Shown here piece by piece: positions 1 to 10,402 of a stretch of DNA of 64,000 nucleotides. Location: positions 12,249,281 to 12,313,280 of the forward strand of contig NC_059373.1 in NCBI RefSeq assembly GCF_019703515.2. Direction: 5' to 3'. The notes beneath the pieces were generated by a model. It had not been told where the DNA came from. It was given only the letters and a program-made list of their open reading frames with translations, and did no database searches. The position numbers were made by a program, and so were the translations under genes. Every line of letters begins with the position of its first letter. Position 1 is the stretch's first letter. The stretch is from Myxocyprinus asiaticus (taxonomy: Eukaryota > Chordata > Actinopteri > Cypriniformes > Catostomidae).

Positions 1-299
1 GCACTTGTCACCTCGCGCGACCCTTAGTTTCGGCTGACCACGTGACTAGCTTTGTTGTGCTAAGTAGCATTAAGGCGTCCTGCCTTTTTCATTGAACGGC
101 TCATTATCATCGCGTATATATTTGACTCGAATGCTGACGCGGACGCGGCAGCGGAAGTGGTAGCCCTCGTGTAAAGCCCTCCTCGTGTGAAGACCTAGTT
201 GTGTAAAGACCAGCGAGTCTACCTGTGCGAGTCCACCGAGCAAGGACACCGACAAGGCGCCACTCACCATAGCACTTAAGTATCTTGTTATTGTATCTC
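1..299. other. Unassigned flank or 5' UTR of L2 LINE
   Basis: GC-richer sequence immediately upstream of the LINE endonuclease remnant, with several short repeated phrases around 'gtgtaaag' and 'gcgagtc'. It may be the 5' untranslated region of the element, but its left limit lies outside the window or cannot be seen. I see no coding potential that I would support. Confidence 0.3.
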
Positions 300-327
300 T
301 TTTCCTATTTTCCTTCTATATACTAAC

Positions 328-846
328 ATGTCTACTTCACGAATAACACATGCCTTCAAGCACATCCCTGTTATCTGTTACAGACCGTTTACACGATATC
401 AATGCGAGACCAAATGCAACCCACACAACCTACGGCCACTTTGCACTTCAGCACCTGCTCCGTTCTCTTTCTCAGTGGGACTCTGGAACTGCCAGTCAGC
501 TGTGAACAAAGCTGACTTCATTCCAGCCTTTGCCACGCAGTCCACCCTCAGCATCCTGGCACTGACAGAAACATGGATACGTCCAGAGGATACAGCAACA
601 CCTGCTGCTCTCTCCAACAACTTCTCCTTCTCTCACACCCCTCGACACACCTGTAGGGGCGGGGGAACAGGTTTGCTCATTCATAACAACTGGACCTTTT
701 CAACACTCTTCATTATGTAACAATACTAGTTTTGAATTCCATGCTATTACTACAATGCAACCCGCAAAAATACATGTTGTTGTCATCTATCGCCCTCCAG
801 GTCAGCTGACAAACTTTCTTGAGGAGTTGGATGTCCTGCTTTACAT
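328..846 (+). pseudogene. L2 LINE endonuclease fragment
   Basis: Remnant of the N-terminal endonuclease domain, which nicks target DNA to prime reverse transcription. The phrases LWNCQSAVNKADFI and LALTETWI (the catalytic-Glu region) are typical of L2/CR1 endonucleases. The first frame stops at 718-720; the next recognisable piece (HVVVIYRPPG) is in another frame, so at least one frameshift is present. The domain is cut off after FLEELDVLL, before its C-terminal catalytic His. The start at 328 is only the first ATG of the open frame. Confidence 0.75.
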
Positions 847-854
847 ACCAAGAC

Positions 855-1770
855 CGCCCTGCTGTCTTTCACCAAGTCGCTGAGACGGGCGAAAGCTGAA
901 TCAAGATCATCAGTCCTGATTCTGCTGGACCTTTCTGCAGCCTTTGACACAGTCAACCATCAGATCTTACTCTCTACCCTCTCCTCGCTGGGCATCACAG
1001 GAACTGTGCTTGACTGGTTTAATTCCTATCTCTCAGGTAGGTCCTTCAAGGTAGTCTGGAGAGGTGAGGTATCCAAGCCACATCAGCTACTTACTGGGGT
1101 ACCTCAGGGATCAGTGCTTGGGCCACTTCTCTTCTCTATATACACAACATCACTGGGACCCATCATTCAAGCACATGGTTTCTCTTACCACTGTTACGCT
1201 GCTGACACGCAACTCTACTTGTCTTTCCAGCCCAACAACACCACAGTGACTGCTCGAATTTCTGCCTGCCTGGCGGACATCTCGGCCTGGATGAAGGAGC
1301 ACCACCTGCAACTCAACCCAGCCAAGACTGAACTCCTTGTCTTTCCAGCCAACCCTGATGTTGAACACAACATCACCGCGCAGCTGGGTGCAACTACAGT
1401 AACGCCTTCCAAATCGGTTAGAAATCTAGGGGTAACCATCGACAACAGACTAAATTTCACAGACCACATCTCAAAGACTGCAAGATCATGTAGATTTACA
1501 CTCTACAATATCAGGAAGATAAGACCCTTCCTCTCTGAACATGCCACACAACTGCTTGTCCAGTCACTTGTCATAACTAGACTGGACTACTAGGAACGTC
1601 GCCTTGTTGTACCAACACAAAGAGGCACCAAAACACTTTCCCGGACTTTCAGCTTCATCATACCACGTTGGTGGAACGACATTCCCAACTCCATCCGTGA
1701 AGCTGACTCACTCTCTGTCTTCAAAAAATGACTAAAAACACATCTTTTCCATGAGCACTTAACCAGTCAT
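855..1770 (+). pseudogene. L2 LINE reverse transcriptase fragment
   Basis: Reverse transcriptase palm of an L2-type LINE. LLDLSAAFDTVNH carries the first catalytic Asp, and GVPQGSVLGPLLF is motif B. The YADD box at about 1195-1210 reads YAADTQLY, so one of the paired catalytic aspartates is lost. The open frame continues through the thumb to RLDY and ends at a TAG near 1591. The following stretch resumes with PRWWNDIPNSIREADSL and then meets a TGA inside the FKK-LKTHLF motif. An internal deletion, a missing active-site residue and stops make it a dead copy. Confidence 0.85.
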
Positions 1771-1772
1771 TA

Positions 1773-1805
<33 letters not shown>

Positions 1806-1977
1806 TTCTGTTGCACTTTATTCTGTTTTGAATACTATTATGATGCTAGTGATACTTTGTAATACAGCACTTTTCATACCACTGTCTCCTAAGATGATTT
1901 GCTTATGTTTTCCTCTCTTGTAAGTCGCTTTGGATAAAAGCTTCTGCCGAATGAATAAATGTAAAATGTAAATGTAA

Positions 1978-2320
1978 ACTCAAAAACAAACACAAAGACA
2001 ATGTTAAGCTTCATTTAATGAACCAAATACATTTCAGCGGTGTTTGATATAATGGCAAGTGATTTTTCTAGTACCAAATTAGCAATTTAGCATGATTACT
2101 CAAGGATAAGGTGTTGGAGTGATGGCTGCTGGAAATGGGGCCTGTCTAGATTTGATCAAAAATTACTTTTTTCAAATAGTAATGGTGATGTTTTTACATC
2201 AGTAATGTCCTGACTATACTTTGTAATCAGTTGAATGCCACTTTGGTGAATTAAGGTACCAATTTCCTTCCGAAACAGCAAAATCTGTACATTATTCCAA
2301 ACTTTTGGCTGCCAGTGTAT
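1978..2320 (-). mobile_element. Tc1/mariner-like element end, truncated
   Basis: Read on the minus strand it begins at a TA with 'cactggcagccaaaagtttg' and runs on through sequence I recognise as the 5' terminal region of an abundant fish Tc1-like family. No transposase codons remain: the L2 tail abuts it, so either the L2 inserted into this element or a later deletion joined them. The assignment rests on a recalled consensus. Confidence 0.55.
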
Positions 2321-2614
2321 ACGTTTAACAGGGAAATAAATTTACAGCACAAACTCCAGGGTTGTTTCTGCATCAGCATAAGACTCTGGAAATTTCCCAC
2401 CCCTTACTGAAACAGAAAATATGATTGGTTAGCAAATATCCAATCGCATCTGAAATGAATGTTCTGATTGGTGGATCAGGTTAGTCGGACTGTCTGTCTT
2501 ACCTGTGCCATCAGTTGCGCTCCTGTCTCCCGCTGCTCCGTGCACCATTTGCATGTGAAAATTATCAGTGGTGAAATTGCGGCAAGTTTGCAGCAAATTT
2601 GCCATGAACTCTCG
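2321..2614. other. Intergenic, no feature recognised
   Basis: Mixed-composition spacer between the Tc1 fragment and the fold-back repeat. It may be part of a larger unclassified repeat, but I see no frame or motif that I can name. Confidence 0.3.
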
Positions 2615-2846
2615 ATTTCCATAAGGGACAGTAACCATAGTTGAACTATAGTATATGTAGTAAAACAATAGTAACCACAAAATTTACCATGGTTTTACTA
2701 ATGTAAGCATATTGCTGCCATGATGTTTGTAGTAAAACCAAAGTAATAATACAGGAAAACCAAATAAGTACTAGCTAAAAAAAAAAAAGTAAATTATAAT
2801 TTGTAAATTGGTGTTTGGTTAATTTGTGTTTTTTAAACCAAGGTTT

Positions 2847-2847
<1 letters not shown>

Positions 2848-2895
<48 letters not shown>
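2848..2895. repeat. (CA)n microsatellite
   Basis: About 23 uninterrupted CA units inside the fold-back repeat. Confidence 0.97.
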
Positions 2896-2897
<2 letters not shown>

Positions 2898-3151
2898 AGC
2901 AACAACAAGAAAATGTCCTTACAAACATTAACCATGGTTTCACTGTAGTAAAATGGTAGTAACCATGACTGTAGTAAAAAAATTTGTGGTAAGAACCATA
3001 AAAAAAATAAGAATAAATGGTGCATGTAACACAAATTCAAGTGTTCTATAACTATAGTAAAAATTGCTTGTTTTTTTACAAATGATTCTGATTTTTATTA
3101 CCATTGTTTTGGTTTTCATGAACTGATACTATGTTTTTACCACAAATATGG

Positions 3152-3589
3152 TTAAAGAGCACCTATTATGGTTTTTCAAATATTACCTTTGATGCAGTGT
3201 GTCATTGAGCTGTTTGTGAATGTAAAAAAGTCTGCAAAGTTTCAAAAATCAGAGTTATTGACTCCCAAAAGAAAGAACCGATTCTGAACACCTGAAATGA
3301 GTCGTTAGTAATTCTAGACTTACTTCCTGTGCTAACCTACATAATTTGGTAACAAAAAACCCGCCTCTGGTCTTCACTGGCTGCTCGCAAACAGCTTTGA
3401 CCCGCCCTCAAACACTACACTAAGCAGTAGACCAATCACAACAGACTGGGACATCTGCCCAATCAGAGCAGATTAGGCTCTCTGAAAGGAGGAGTTTAGA
3501 ATGAATCTTTTAGAACGGATCATTGAACGAGTTGTTTTTGACACTGGGAAAAAAAGATAATGCTGCAATTTAAATTATGAGCAAAAGTG

Positions 3590-3620
<31 letters not shown>

Positions 3621-3700
3621 TTGGATGCATGTAAATCTATTTTATGAGACCTTTAAAACAAAATTAGGCATGTTTAAAAACCATAATAGGTGCTCTTTAA
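3152..3700. mobile_element. TTAA-flanked nonautonomous (piggyBac-type) MITE
   Basis: The ends are TTAAAGAGCACCTATTATGG and its exact reverse complement, and TTAA is the duplicated target on both sides. This is the piggyBac signature. The interior (549 bp in all) is noncoding and includes a poly-T run near 3589-3617. It sits inside the larger fold-back repeat, so it inserted later. Mobilisation would need a transposase from elsewhere. Confidence 0.85.
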
Positions 3701-3814
3701 AATATAGTTACTGTAGAAAACATCATGATACATTTTGTGGATATGGATTTACTACAAATAATATAGTTCAACTATGGTTACTGTAGTGAAACCATGTTTA
3801 ATTTCCATAAGGGA

Positions 3815-4925
3815 TGGATAAACCTGTTGCGAAGAAACGAAAAAAAATTGCGAGGGGAAAACAAAACGTATTGCAAGGGAATGTTAATTATAGTGAGGGA
3901 ACGCAAAACTATTTCAGGAAAGAAATAACCTCCCTGTCCTCTAAAGGCCCTGTAAAATAGTCCTTTTTAATAACATTTAACTTTATTATTTTTACTTGTC
4001 AGCATTGATTTTAATAAAATATACATGTTTAAACAACATTTCTCTTGACTCGGTCAAGCTTTTAGAGGATTTTTTATTTATTTTTTTTTTACTTCATTTT
4101 CAGCCTTGGAAATTTGGCCAATGTGAAGTATCTTAGAAGGCGGAATAATTTAGCCTATCTCTCTCTCTTTCTCTGTGTCCAGACAATCTAATGGCAAGAG
4201 GGAGCATTGTCCCCAGACCTCTTTATCATAGTCTGTCATGACTATCACGCCTAATTTCTGTTCATAGAACAGAAAGGCTCATCATTTTCCAAACAAAAGT
4301 CCCTTCTTCAAATCTGCAACACTTCAGAAATGAATGTATCCAGGCTGTGCAAGCTGCTTGAGACAGTTGGATTCAGGGCCATCTGTCAAAAACACCAGGA
4401 TTTGTCTTTCCCGATTCATTTGGCCAGAACAGAGGCCTCAGCAAAAATAAAATGGATAGGCATGTTCTGGTTAGATCTTGCTCATTGTGGTCATTACAGC
4501 TATCACAGATATACACACAGCTATATTGCATCCCTGTTGAATGGTATACTGGTGTGCTGGTGTTACCAACCAACTAGTAGTTTCTTAACCAGCTTAAAGT
4601 GATAGTTTACCCAAAACTATAACCAGCATTATAAACCAGCCTGGAAATTTGCACTGGAGTTTTCAGCATCGATACTCATGCACTTAGTTTTTCTTTTCAT
4701 TTTGGACACGACCCATTTTAGCACATACTGTATTTCATGTGCCACTGACATAAAACAACGCTCTACGCAGACCTGAGTCAGGCCTTAATATAACGTCGAC
4801 TGTAGAATCTTGTTCTGAAGGATTCCCAAACACCCCATTTTTTCATCTTAACCTTTTCAGTCTTTCATGATCGCTTCCTTTTGTTTCCACAGCTGGACCA
4901 CTTGAATCTTTCTGGTCTCCTCCCA

Positions 4926-4927
<2 letters not shown>
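3815..4927. other. Intergenic spacer with a possible conserved island
   Basis: 3815-3950 contains repeated 'ttgcgaggg' phrases of unknown origin. 4130-4500 is balanced in composition and non-repetitive and could be a conserved non-coding element. At 4594-4625 the phrase 'ttaaagtgatagtttaccc' resembles one terminus of the common fish TTAA fold-back MITE. The small frames present show no family similarity. Confidence 0.3.

Positions 4928-4997
<70 letters not shown>
4928..4997. repeat. (CT)n microsatellite
   Basis: Roughly 33 CT units with a single interruption near the right end. The Ser-Leu repeat frame across it is an artefact of the repeat. Confidence 0.97.
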
Positions 4998-5005
<8 letters not shown>

Positions 5006-6369
5006 CTTTGTCTTTCTCACCCCTTCTCTTTTATGTATGTATCTATCTATAGTCCGGCAGATGCGAGCCCCATTTGTACTTCCCTTGACACTCCTGCAGG
5101 GGCTTTGCTTAGGGATGCGGGAGACACAGCCAATCCCGAGTGCAGCTCATGGATCAACCTGACACTTGGTCAGCATCAGCAGATTATGAGCTATAGGAGC
5201 CTGACAGTGCTGTATTGTTCTCCCATCTAAATATGAACAATATGGTCCGAGAAGCACGCCACTGACAGCTTATTCCCTCTTATCACTCCTGTGGTGTGGC
5301 AGGACATAATCTGCTGGGACTTTCTCTCCACATACACACAAACTTACATACACATACACACACAGATATGCATGCACTCACCTGTGGTTTGATCAGGCAT
5401 GGCTGAACCAGACACCTAAGACTCAATTGCGCATATCTTGGCAGAAAATAAAGTGGTTACACATGTAAATAACAGCATGAACACTGCAAAAATCATTTTC
5501 TTAATAAAAATAATGAAACATTCTTAAAACCATCATGAGATATTACTTTTATTTTTATTCAAAAATATATATAGAATTAAGATTATTTTTCTATTTTTCT
5601 TACCTCATTTTTATTTTTTTATTTTATATAATTAAGCAAAAGTAACTTAGGAAGCAATATTACATGAGGTATTAAGAATTGTTTTTACAGCATACTGTAT
5701 ATATTGAATTCAATTTCTGTTTCTTATCCCACTGCAAATAGTTTTCTGTTGTTGTTTGTTTTAAACATAAATTTATTTTAAAAAATGTGAGTTATGTTAC
5801 AACAAGAAAAAAAATATCCAAAGGGGTAAGAAAAATAAACTTAACCCAAGATATATTCTTTGTAAACAAGCGTAATTATCTTACAAAATTTTGCTTCTAA
5901 AATAAATGTATCTTGTATCTTGATGTTTAGATATTTTTACTTGAAAACACAATAAAAATACTGATTAAAGAAATATTTATTTATTATTTTTGCAGTGAAG
6001 ACACTGAGATACTGTAAGAATTTTTATATTCTGTGGAAGAACAATGTGTAACCTGAATTGGACACATCACTTAATATGTTCATTATTCTTGTGAAGATTG
6101 TGCTTATAGATTTTAAATCTCTATACTGGTTTATTGTGTCTATCTACATGTTCATCACTTGCATCAGAGATTCAAATCACCAGCTATGTCATCCATTTAT
6201 TTCAATTCTGTTCAGAGCAAACCATGACTAATGCACCCAAACTATAATTAGTCAGTCTCAGCGAACAGAAGGGATGCTCTATAGCATTCTATAGGATATT
6301 CAAAAGAGATCAGACACTCAAAAACTGTAAAAAAAAATAAAAAATAAAAAAAAACTCTGAGAGAACGTT
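4998..6369. other. Intergenic spacer
   Basis: 5040-5310 is balanced, non-repetitive sequence of the kind seen in conserved non-coding elements. From about 5450 to 6360 it becomes very AT-rich with A/T homopolymers and no coding signal. It ends at the boundary of DIRS copy A. Confidence 0.3.
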
Positions 6370-6580
6370 AACGTCATGGTTACTTGCGTAACCTCCGTTC
6401 ACTGATGGAGGGAACGAGACGTTGTGTCGATGTAGTGACACTTGGGGTCACTCTTGGGAGCCCGAGACACCTCTGGTCTTTGATAAAAGGCCAATGAAAA
6501 TTGGCAAGTGGTATTTGCATGCCACTCCCCCAGACATACGGGTATAAAAGGAGCTGGTATGCAACCACACATTCAAGTTT
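6370..6580. repeat. DIRS copy A left ITR with terminal extension
   Basis: The core from about 6448 to 6576 (cactcttgggagcccgagac ... ttgcatgccactcccc ... tataaaagg) is the inverse of 12458-12584 at the other end. The outer 70 bases (6370-6440) are absent from the other terminus but are complementary to the first half of the ICR, as expected of DIRS split termini. Confidence 0.9.
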
Positions 6581-6651
6581 TATGCTGAGGAGCTGAGACA
6601 AGGTCCGGCCATTTCAGCGGGTAGTTCAGCGTTGTGGCAGGAGGGACTCAA

Positions 6652-6754
6652 TGTCTCGTTCCCTACATCAGGGAACGGAGGTTACGCAAGTAACCTTGAC
6701 ATTCCCTATCTGTCACTCACTCGACATTGTGTCGATGTAGTGACACTAGGGGTC
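6652..6754. repeat. DIRS copy A internal complementary region (ICR)
   Basis: First half, 6652-6700 (tgtctcgttccc ... gcaagtaaccttgac), is the reverse complement of the extreme left end (6373-6417). Second half, 6704-6754 (ccctatctgtcactcactcg ...), matches the outer end of the right terminus read in element orientation. The two meet at ATT (6701-6703), where genomic insertions show GTT. In DIRS elements this region is thought to align the two cDNA ends so they can be joined into a circle. Confidence 0.88.
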
Positions 6755-7449
6755 CCTATACGAAACGCCACAATTGGATGAACTGTGTCACGTGAACTGG
6801 CGGTGTGTGGCGGGCAGACCACTGTGAGCCTCGTAGCCAGCGCACCAGGTTGACACGTAACCTCCCCCAACATAGTTATGAGTGTTGAATGGCCCTTTGG
6901 GGATAAGTCAACTACCCAAAAGATAGAGACAGGCCAACCCAGTCATGGCCTCTTTTCCCCTTCTCTTTTTCCACTCCCTAAAAAAGAAGGGGGATTATCC
7001 GACTGGGCCGCCAGGTCTCGTCGGGGGATGTCCCTCCTAAGGGGAGGACACCATGGAGACCACACCTCGCCCAAAGAGAGGGTGGGATATTTAAGTGGAA
7101 AAATACATCACATGGTCTTTCCGACCATGTGGAGAGTCTTCAAGGTAGATCCTGCCCAACGGGGGAGGAGTTACTACAAACATGGAGACTGGGGCAGAGG
7201 GGCTCTGCCCAAGGAAGACGCAGTTTGCCAACAGGGAAACGAATTAGCGGAAGATATACATCGCATGTGGTTAGCCTTACAGGGAACCGCCACATGCGGA
7301 GCACCTACCCCAGAACAGGACACTTAGTTAGCACGTGTACTGGGCCGGCAGCGAGTCTCTCCGAAAACTCGACTGCCACAGGGCTCGGAGGAAGTCAACC
7401 AGGGAACAAAGATTGTGAACACTACTGGGAATTAATGGCGCATGTCTTC
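6755..7449 (-). other. DIRS copy A 3' tail between recombinase and ICR
   Basis: About 700 bases with no recognisable element protein on the coding (minus) strand. Open frames on the opposite strand (6878-7327 and 7129-7671) lack any known motif and partly overlie the recombinase C-terminus, so I treat them as chance. Copies B, C and D lack this part, so it cannot be compared within the window. Confidence 0.5.
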
Positions 7450-8520
7450 AGCTCAAAAGGAGGTGGAAGGCGCTATGTGCAAGTGATACACCCGGCCAGC
7501 TATCCCGGCATCCACTTGTATTGCGTGCCACTACCTGGGATGAAACCGGTTCCACCCAGAGGTTGTAGAACCTTGCAAAGGTGTTGGGTGTTGCCCAGCC
7601 TGCTGCTCTGCAAATGTCTGTTAGAGAGGCACCCCTGGCCGGGGCCCAAGAGGCCACTACACCCCTGGTAGAATGGGCTCATAGCCCTAACGGGGGCGGC
7701 ATGTCCTGGGCGTGATATGCCATAGCTATGGCATCAATGAGCCAGTGGGTGATCCTCTGCTTGGGGGCAGCGCTTCCTTTCCACTGTGCACCAAAGCAGA
7801 CAAAGAGCTGCCTTTTAATTTTTTTCTCAGAAATCCTAAAGCTCTGCGTGCGATCTAAATAGATGCGTAAAGCGCGCACCGGACACAGCAACAACAGGGC
7901 TGGGTCTGCCTCCTCCTGGGGCAGCGCTTGCAGGTTCACCACCTGGTCCCTAAAAGGGGTGGTGGGAAACTTGGGCACATAGCCCGGTCGGGGTTTCAGT
8001 ATCACGTGAGAGTAGCCCGGACCGAACTCCAGGTATGTTTCACTGACAGAGAACGCTTGCAGGTCTCCTTCCCTTTTGATGGAAGTGAGCGCAGTAAGGA
8101 GGGCAGTCTTCAAGGAGAGTGTCTTGAACTCAGTTGACTGCAAAGGCTCAAAGGGGGCTCTCTGTAGACCCTGAAGAACTACAGAGAGGTCCCATGAGGG
8201 AACGAGGCATGGTCTGGAGGGATTCAGCCTCCTGGTGCCTCTCAGGTCGTGATCAGGTCGTGCTTCCCTAAGGACGTACCGTCAACTGCGTCGTGGTGTG
8301 CTGCTATGGCGGCAACGTACACCTTCAAGGTGGAAGGGGACAGCCGCCCTTCCAACCTCTCCTGCAGGAAGGAAAGCACTAATCTGACTGCGCATCACTG
8401 GGGGTCTTTCCGTCAGGAAGAACACCACTTAGTGAACAGACGCCACTTAAAGGCATACAGGCGCCTCGTAGAGGGGGCCCTAGCCTGAGTGATCGTGTCT
8501 ACCACCGCGGGTGGTAGACC
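7450..8520 (-). pseudogene. DIRS tyrosine recombinase (YR)
   Basis: Integrates the circular retroelement DNA. Reading leftwards: an N-terminal SAM-like helical segment (TQARAPSTRRLYAFKWRLF, then VRLVLSFLQERLEG and STLKVYVAAIAAHHDAVDG), and a catalytic domain with the first Arg in SIKREGDLQAF (about 8074), the HxxR box as AHSTRG (about 7660-7675) and the nucleophile Tyr in TFARFYNL (about 7553-7582). All main catalytic residues can still be read, but TGA stops interrupt it in the N-terminal domain (about 8400-8425), a frame change occurs near 8240, and another TGA lies just before AHSTR. Several stops look like decayed CGA Arg codons. No recombinase is left in the other three copies. Confidence 0.88.
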
Positions 8521-8645
8521 ACTTAGGTCTTCCATGTTCTGTCCAGGGGCCAGACATGGAGATTCCAGAGGTCTGGTCGTGGGTGCCAGATGGTGCCCCG
8601 TCCCTGAGAAAGAAGGTCCTTCCTTGTTCCTTGGGGGAATTCGCC

Positions 8646-8662
8646 GGGGGGGGGGGGGGGGG
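8646..8662. repeat. G17 homopolymer inside DIRS copy A
   Basis: A run of 17 G (C on the coding strand) lies between the methyltransferase-like segment and the recombinase. It probably expanded after insertion and helps break the reading frame. Confidence 0.95.
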
Positions 8663-8683
8663 TTGTTGCGAGGAGCATGAGGA

Positions 8684-10360
8684 CTACATCTGGGTGGGCC
8701 AGTAGGGTGCTACCAGGATAACCTGCTGGGCATACCAGAGCGGGCAGTGGGAGGATTCTTGGTAGGCGAACAGGTGCACCTGTGCCTGTCCGAGTCGACT
8801 CCAAATCAGCTGGACCACCTGAGGGCAGAGTCTCCACTCTCCCCTGAGGGTAACCTGCCGTGACAGCACGTCCGCTGTAGTGTTGAGGTTGCCCGGGATG
8901 TGAGTGGCTCGCAGCGGCTTGAAGTGCTGCTGACTCCAGAGGAGGAGACGGCAGGCGAGTTGTGACATACAACGAGAGCACAGACTGCCTTGGCGGTTGA
9001 CATATGCTACCGCTGCCATGTCGTCTGTCCAAACTAACACGTGCTTGCCCTGGATCAACGGCCGAACCCTCTTCAGGGCGAGCAGAATTGCCAACAACTC
9101 GAAGCAGTTGATGTGCCAATGCAGTCGCGGGCCCGTCTTCAAGCCGGCGGCTGCGTGCCCGTTGCAAACAGCACCCCAGCCCATTTTGGAGGTGTCCGTC
9201 GTGACCACGATGCGCTTGGTGACCAGTTCTAGGGGAATACCTGCCCGTAGAAATGAGAGGTCGGTCCAAGGGCTGAAAAGACGTTGACAGACCGGCGTGA
9301 TGACCATGCGATGTGTCCCGCGGCACCATGCCCATCTCGGGACTCGAGTCTGAAGCCAGTGCTGAAGCGGTCTCATATGCATCAACCCGAGCAGGGTGGC
9401 CACCACTGAGGATGCCATATGCCCCAGGAACATCTGAAAGAGTTTCAGTGGAACCTCTTTTTTCTGTTTGAACACCTTCAAACAGGCCAGCACTGACTGG
9501 GTGCGCTCGTTCGTGAGGCGCGCTGTCAAAGAGACTGAGTCCAACTCCAAACCGAGGAAAGAAATGCTCTGAACCGGGAGGAGCTTGTTCTTTTCCCAGT
9601 TGACCCGAAGCCCTGGTCGGCGGAGGTGTGAGAGCACCAAGTCCCTGTGTGCACACAACATGTCCCGAGAGTGAGCTAGGATTAGCCAATCCGATCAAGA
9701 TAGTCGTCGAGATAGTTGAGAACGAGAATGCCCACTTCCCTTAACGGGGCAAGGGCTGCCTCTGCGACTTTCGTGAAGATGCTAGGAGACAAGGACAGGC
9801 CGAAAGGGAGGACCTTGTTCTGATACGCCTGACCCTCGAATGCAAACAGCAGGAAGGGTCTGTGTCGAGGTAGAATCAAGACGTGGAAGTACACGTCCTT
9901 CAGGTCTACCGCCGCGAACCAATCTTGATGCTGGACGTGCCAGAATGCGTTTTGCGTCAGCATCTTGAACGGGAGTCTGTGTAAAGCCCGGTTCAGTACT
10001 CGCAGGTCCAAGATTGGCCACAACCCACTGCCTTTTTTCGGTACGATGAAGTAAGGGCTGTAAAACCCCTTCTTCATCTCGGCCGGAGGGACAGGTTCTA
10101 TCGCACCCTTCCGTAGGAGGGTAGCGATCTCCACGCACAAGGTAGCAGTGTTTTCGTCAATGAAGTGGATACCGCTGAACCTGGGTGGACACCTGGTGAA
10201 CTGAATCGCGTAGCCAAGTCGGACGGTCCGGACCAGTCATCGCGACGGATTGGAAAGCGCAAGTGACGCGTCCAAGTTCCGTGCAAGGAGGACCAAAGGG
10301 ACAATGTCGTCGGACATACCGGCAGGTGGGGCTTCGCGGTGGAGCGGAGCTCGAGGTGCC
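8684..10360 (-). pseudogene. DIRS reverse transcriptase / RNase H polyprotein
   Basis: Copies element RNA into DNA. RT motifs in order: GFYSPYFIVPKKG, LDLRVLNRAL, the first catalytic Asp in AVDLKDVYFHV, VLPFGLSLSP, and the paired aspartates in LNYLDDYL. About 14 extra bases right after LDD (near 9688-9702), compared with copy D, throw the frame and create a stop. The frame then resumes with the thumb (GLRVNWEKNKLL, FLGLELDS) and RNase H, with TTDTSKMGWG, the Glu in CFELLAIL, WTDDMAAV and STADVLSRQ-like NTTADVLSRQ giving the D-E-D-D set. A short segment with VHLFAYQESSHC and APYWPTQ follows, where DIRS elements carry a methyltransferase-like domain; about 110 bp of it is deleted compared with copy D. 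Confidence 0.9.
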
Positions 10361-10402
10361 ACACCATGTCGTGGCCATGCTGAGTCTAGGAACATCGAAG
10401 CA

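Larger units (their letters stand above)
300..1977 (+). mobile_element. L2-clade LINE, internally deleted
   Basis: Non-LTR retrotransposon relic. In order it has an apurinic endonuclease-like part, a reverse transcriptase core, a C-terminal stretch with the L2-type phrase WWNDIPNSIR, and a 3' tail (about 1918-1977) reading 'taagtcgctttggataaaag' and then short ATGTAAA-type units, the usual end of fish L2 elements. A full L2 is about 3 kb or more. Here a junction near 845-855 joins the endonuclease directly to the RT fingers, and a second near 1593 joins the RT palm to the C-terminus, so two internal blocks are missing. The 5' limit is uncertain. It cannot be active. Confidence 0.85.
2615..3814. 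repeat. Fold-back repeat with 14-bp flanking direct repeat
   Basis: The 14-mer 'atttccataaggga' occurs at 2615-2628 and again at 3801-3814. Just inside, 2629-2664 (cagtaaccatagttgaacta...) is inverted at 3748-3783 with only a few mismatches. The interior is AT-rich and repeats ACCATGGTTTTACTACAGT-like phrases in both orientations, so much of it could fold. It contains a (CA)n tract and a nested TTAA-flanked MITE. No transposase is present. The right side has about 17 extra bases between the inverted repeat and the direct repeat, so a simple target duplication is not proven. Confidence 0.6.

Noticed and set aside
4881..5162. 93-codon frame with a Ser-Leu repeat
   Set aside because: Created by the (CT)n microsatellite.
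8997..9287. Plus-strand frames inside DIRS copy A
   Set aside because: They lie antisense to the RT/RNase H region, whose minus-strand translation has unmistakable motifs.
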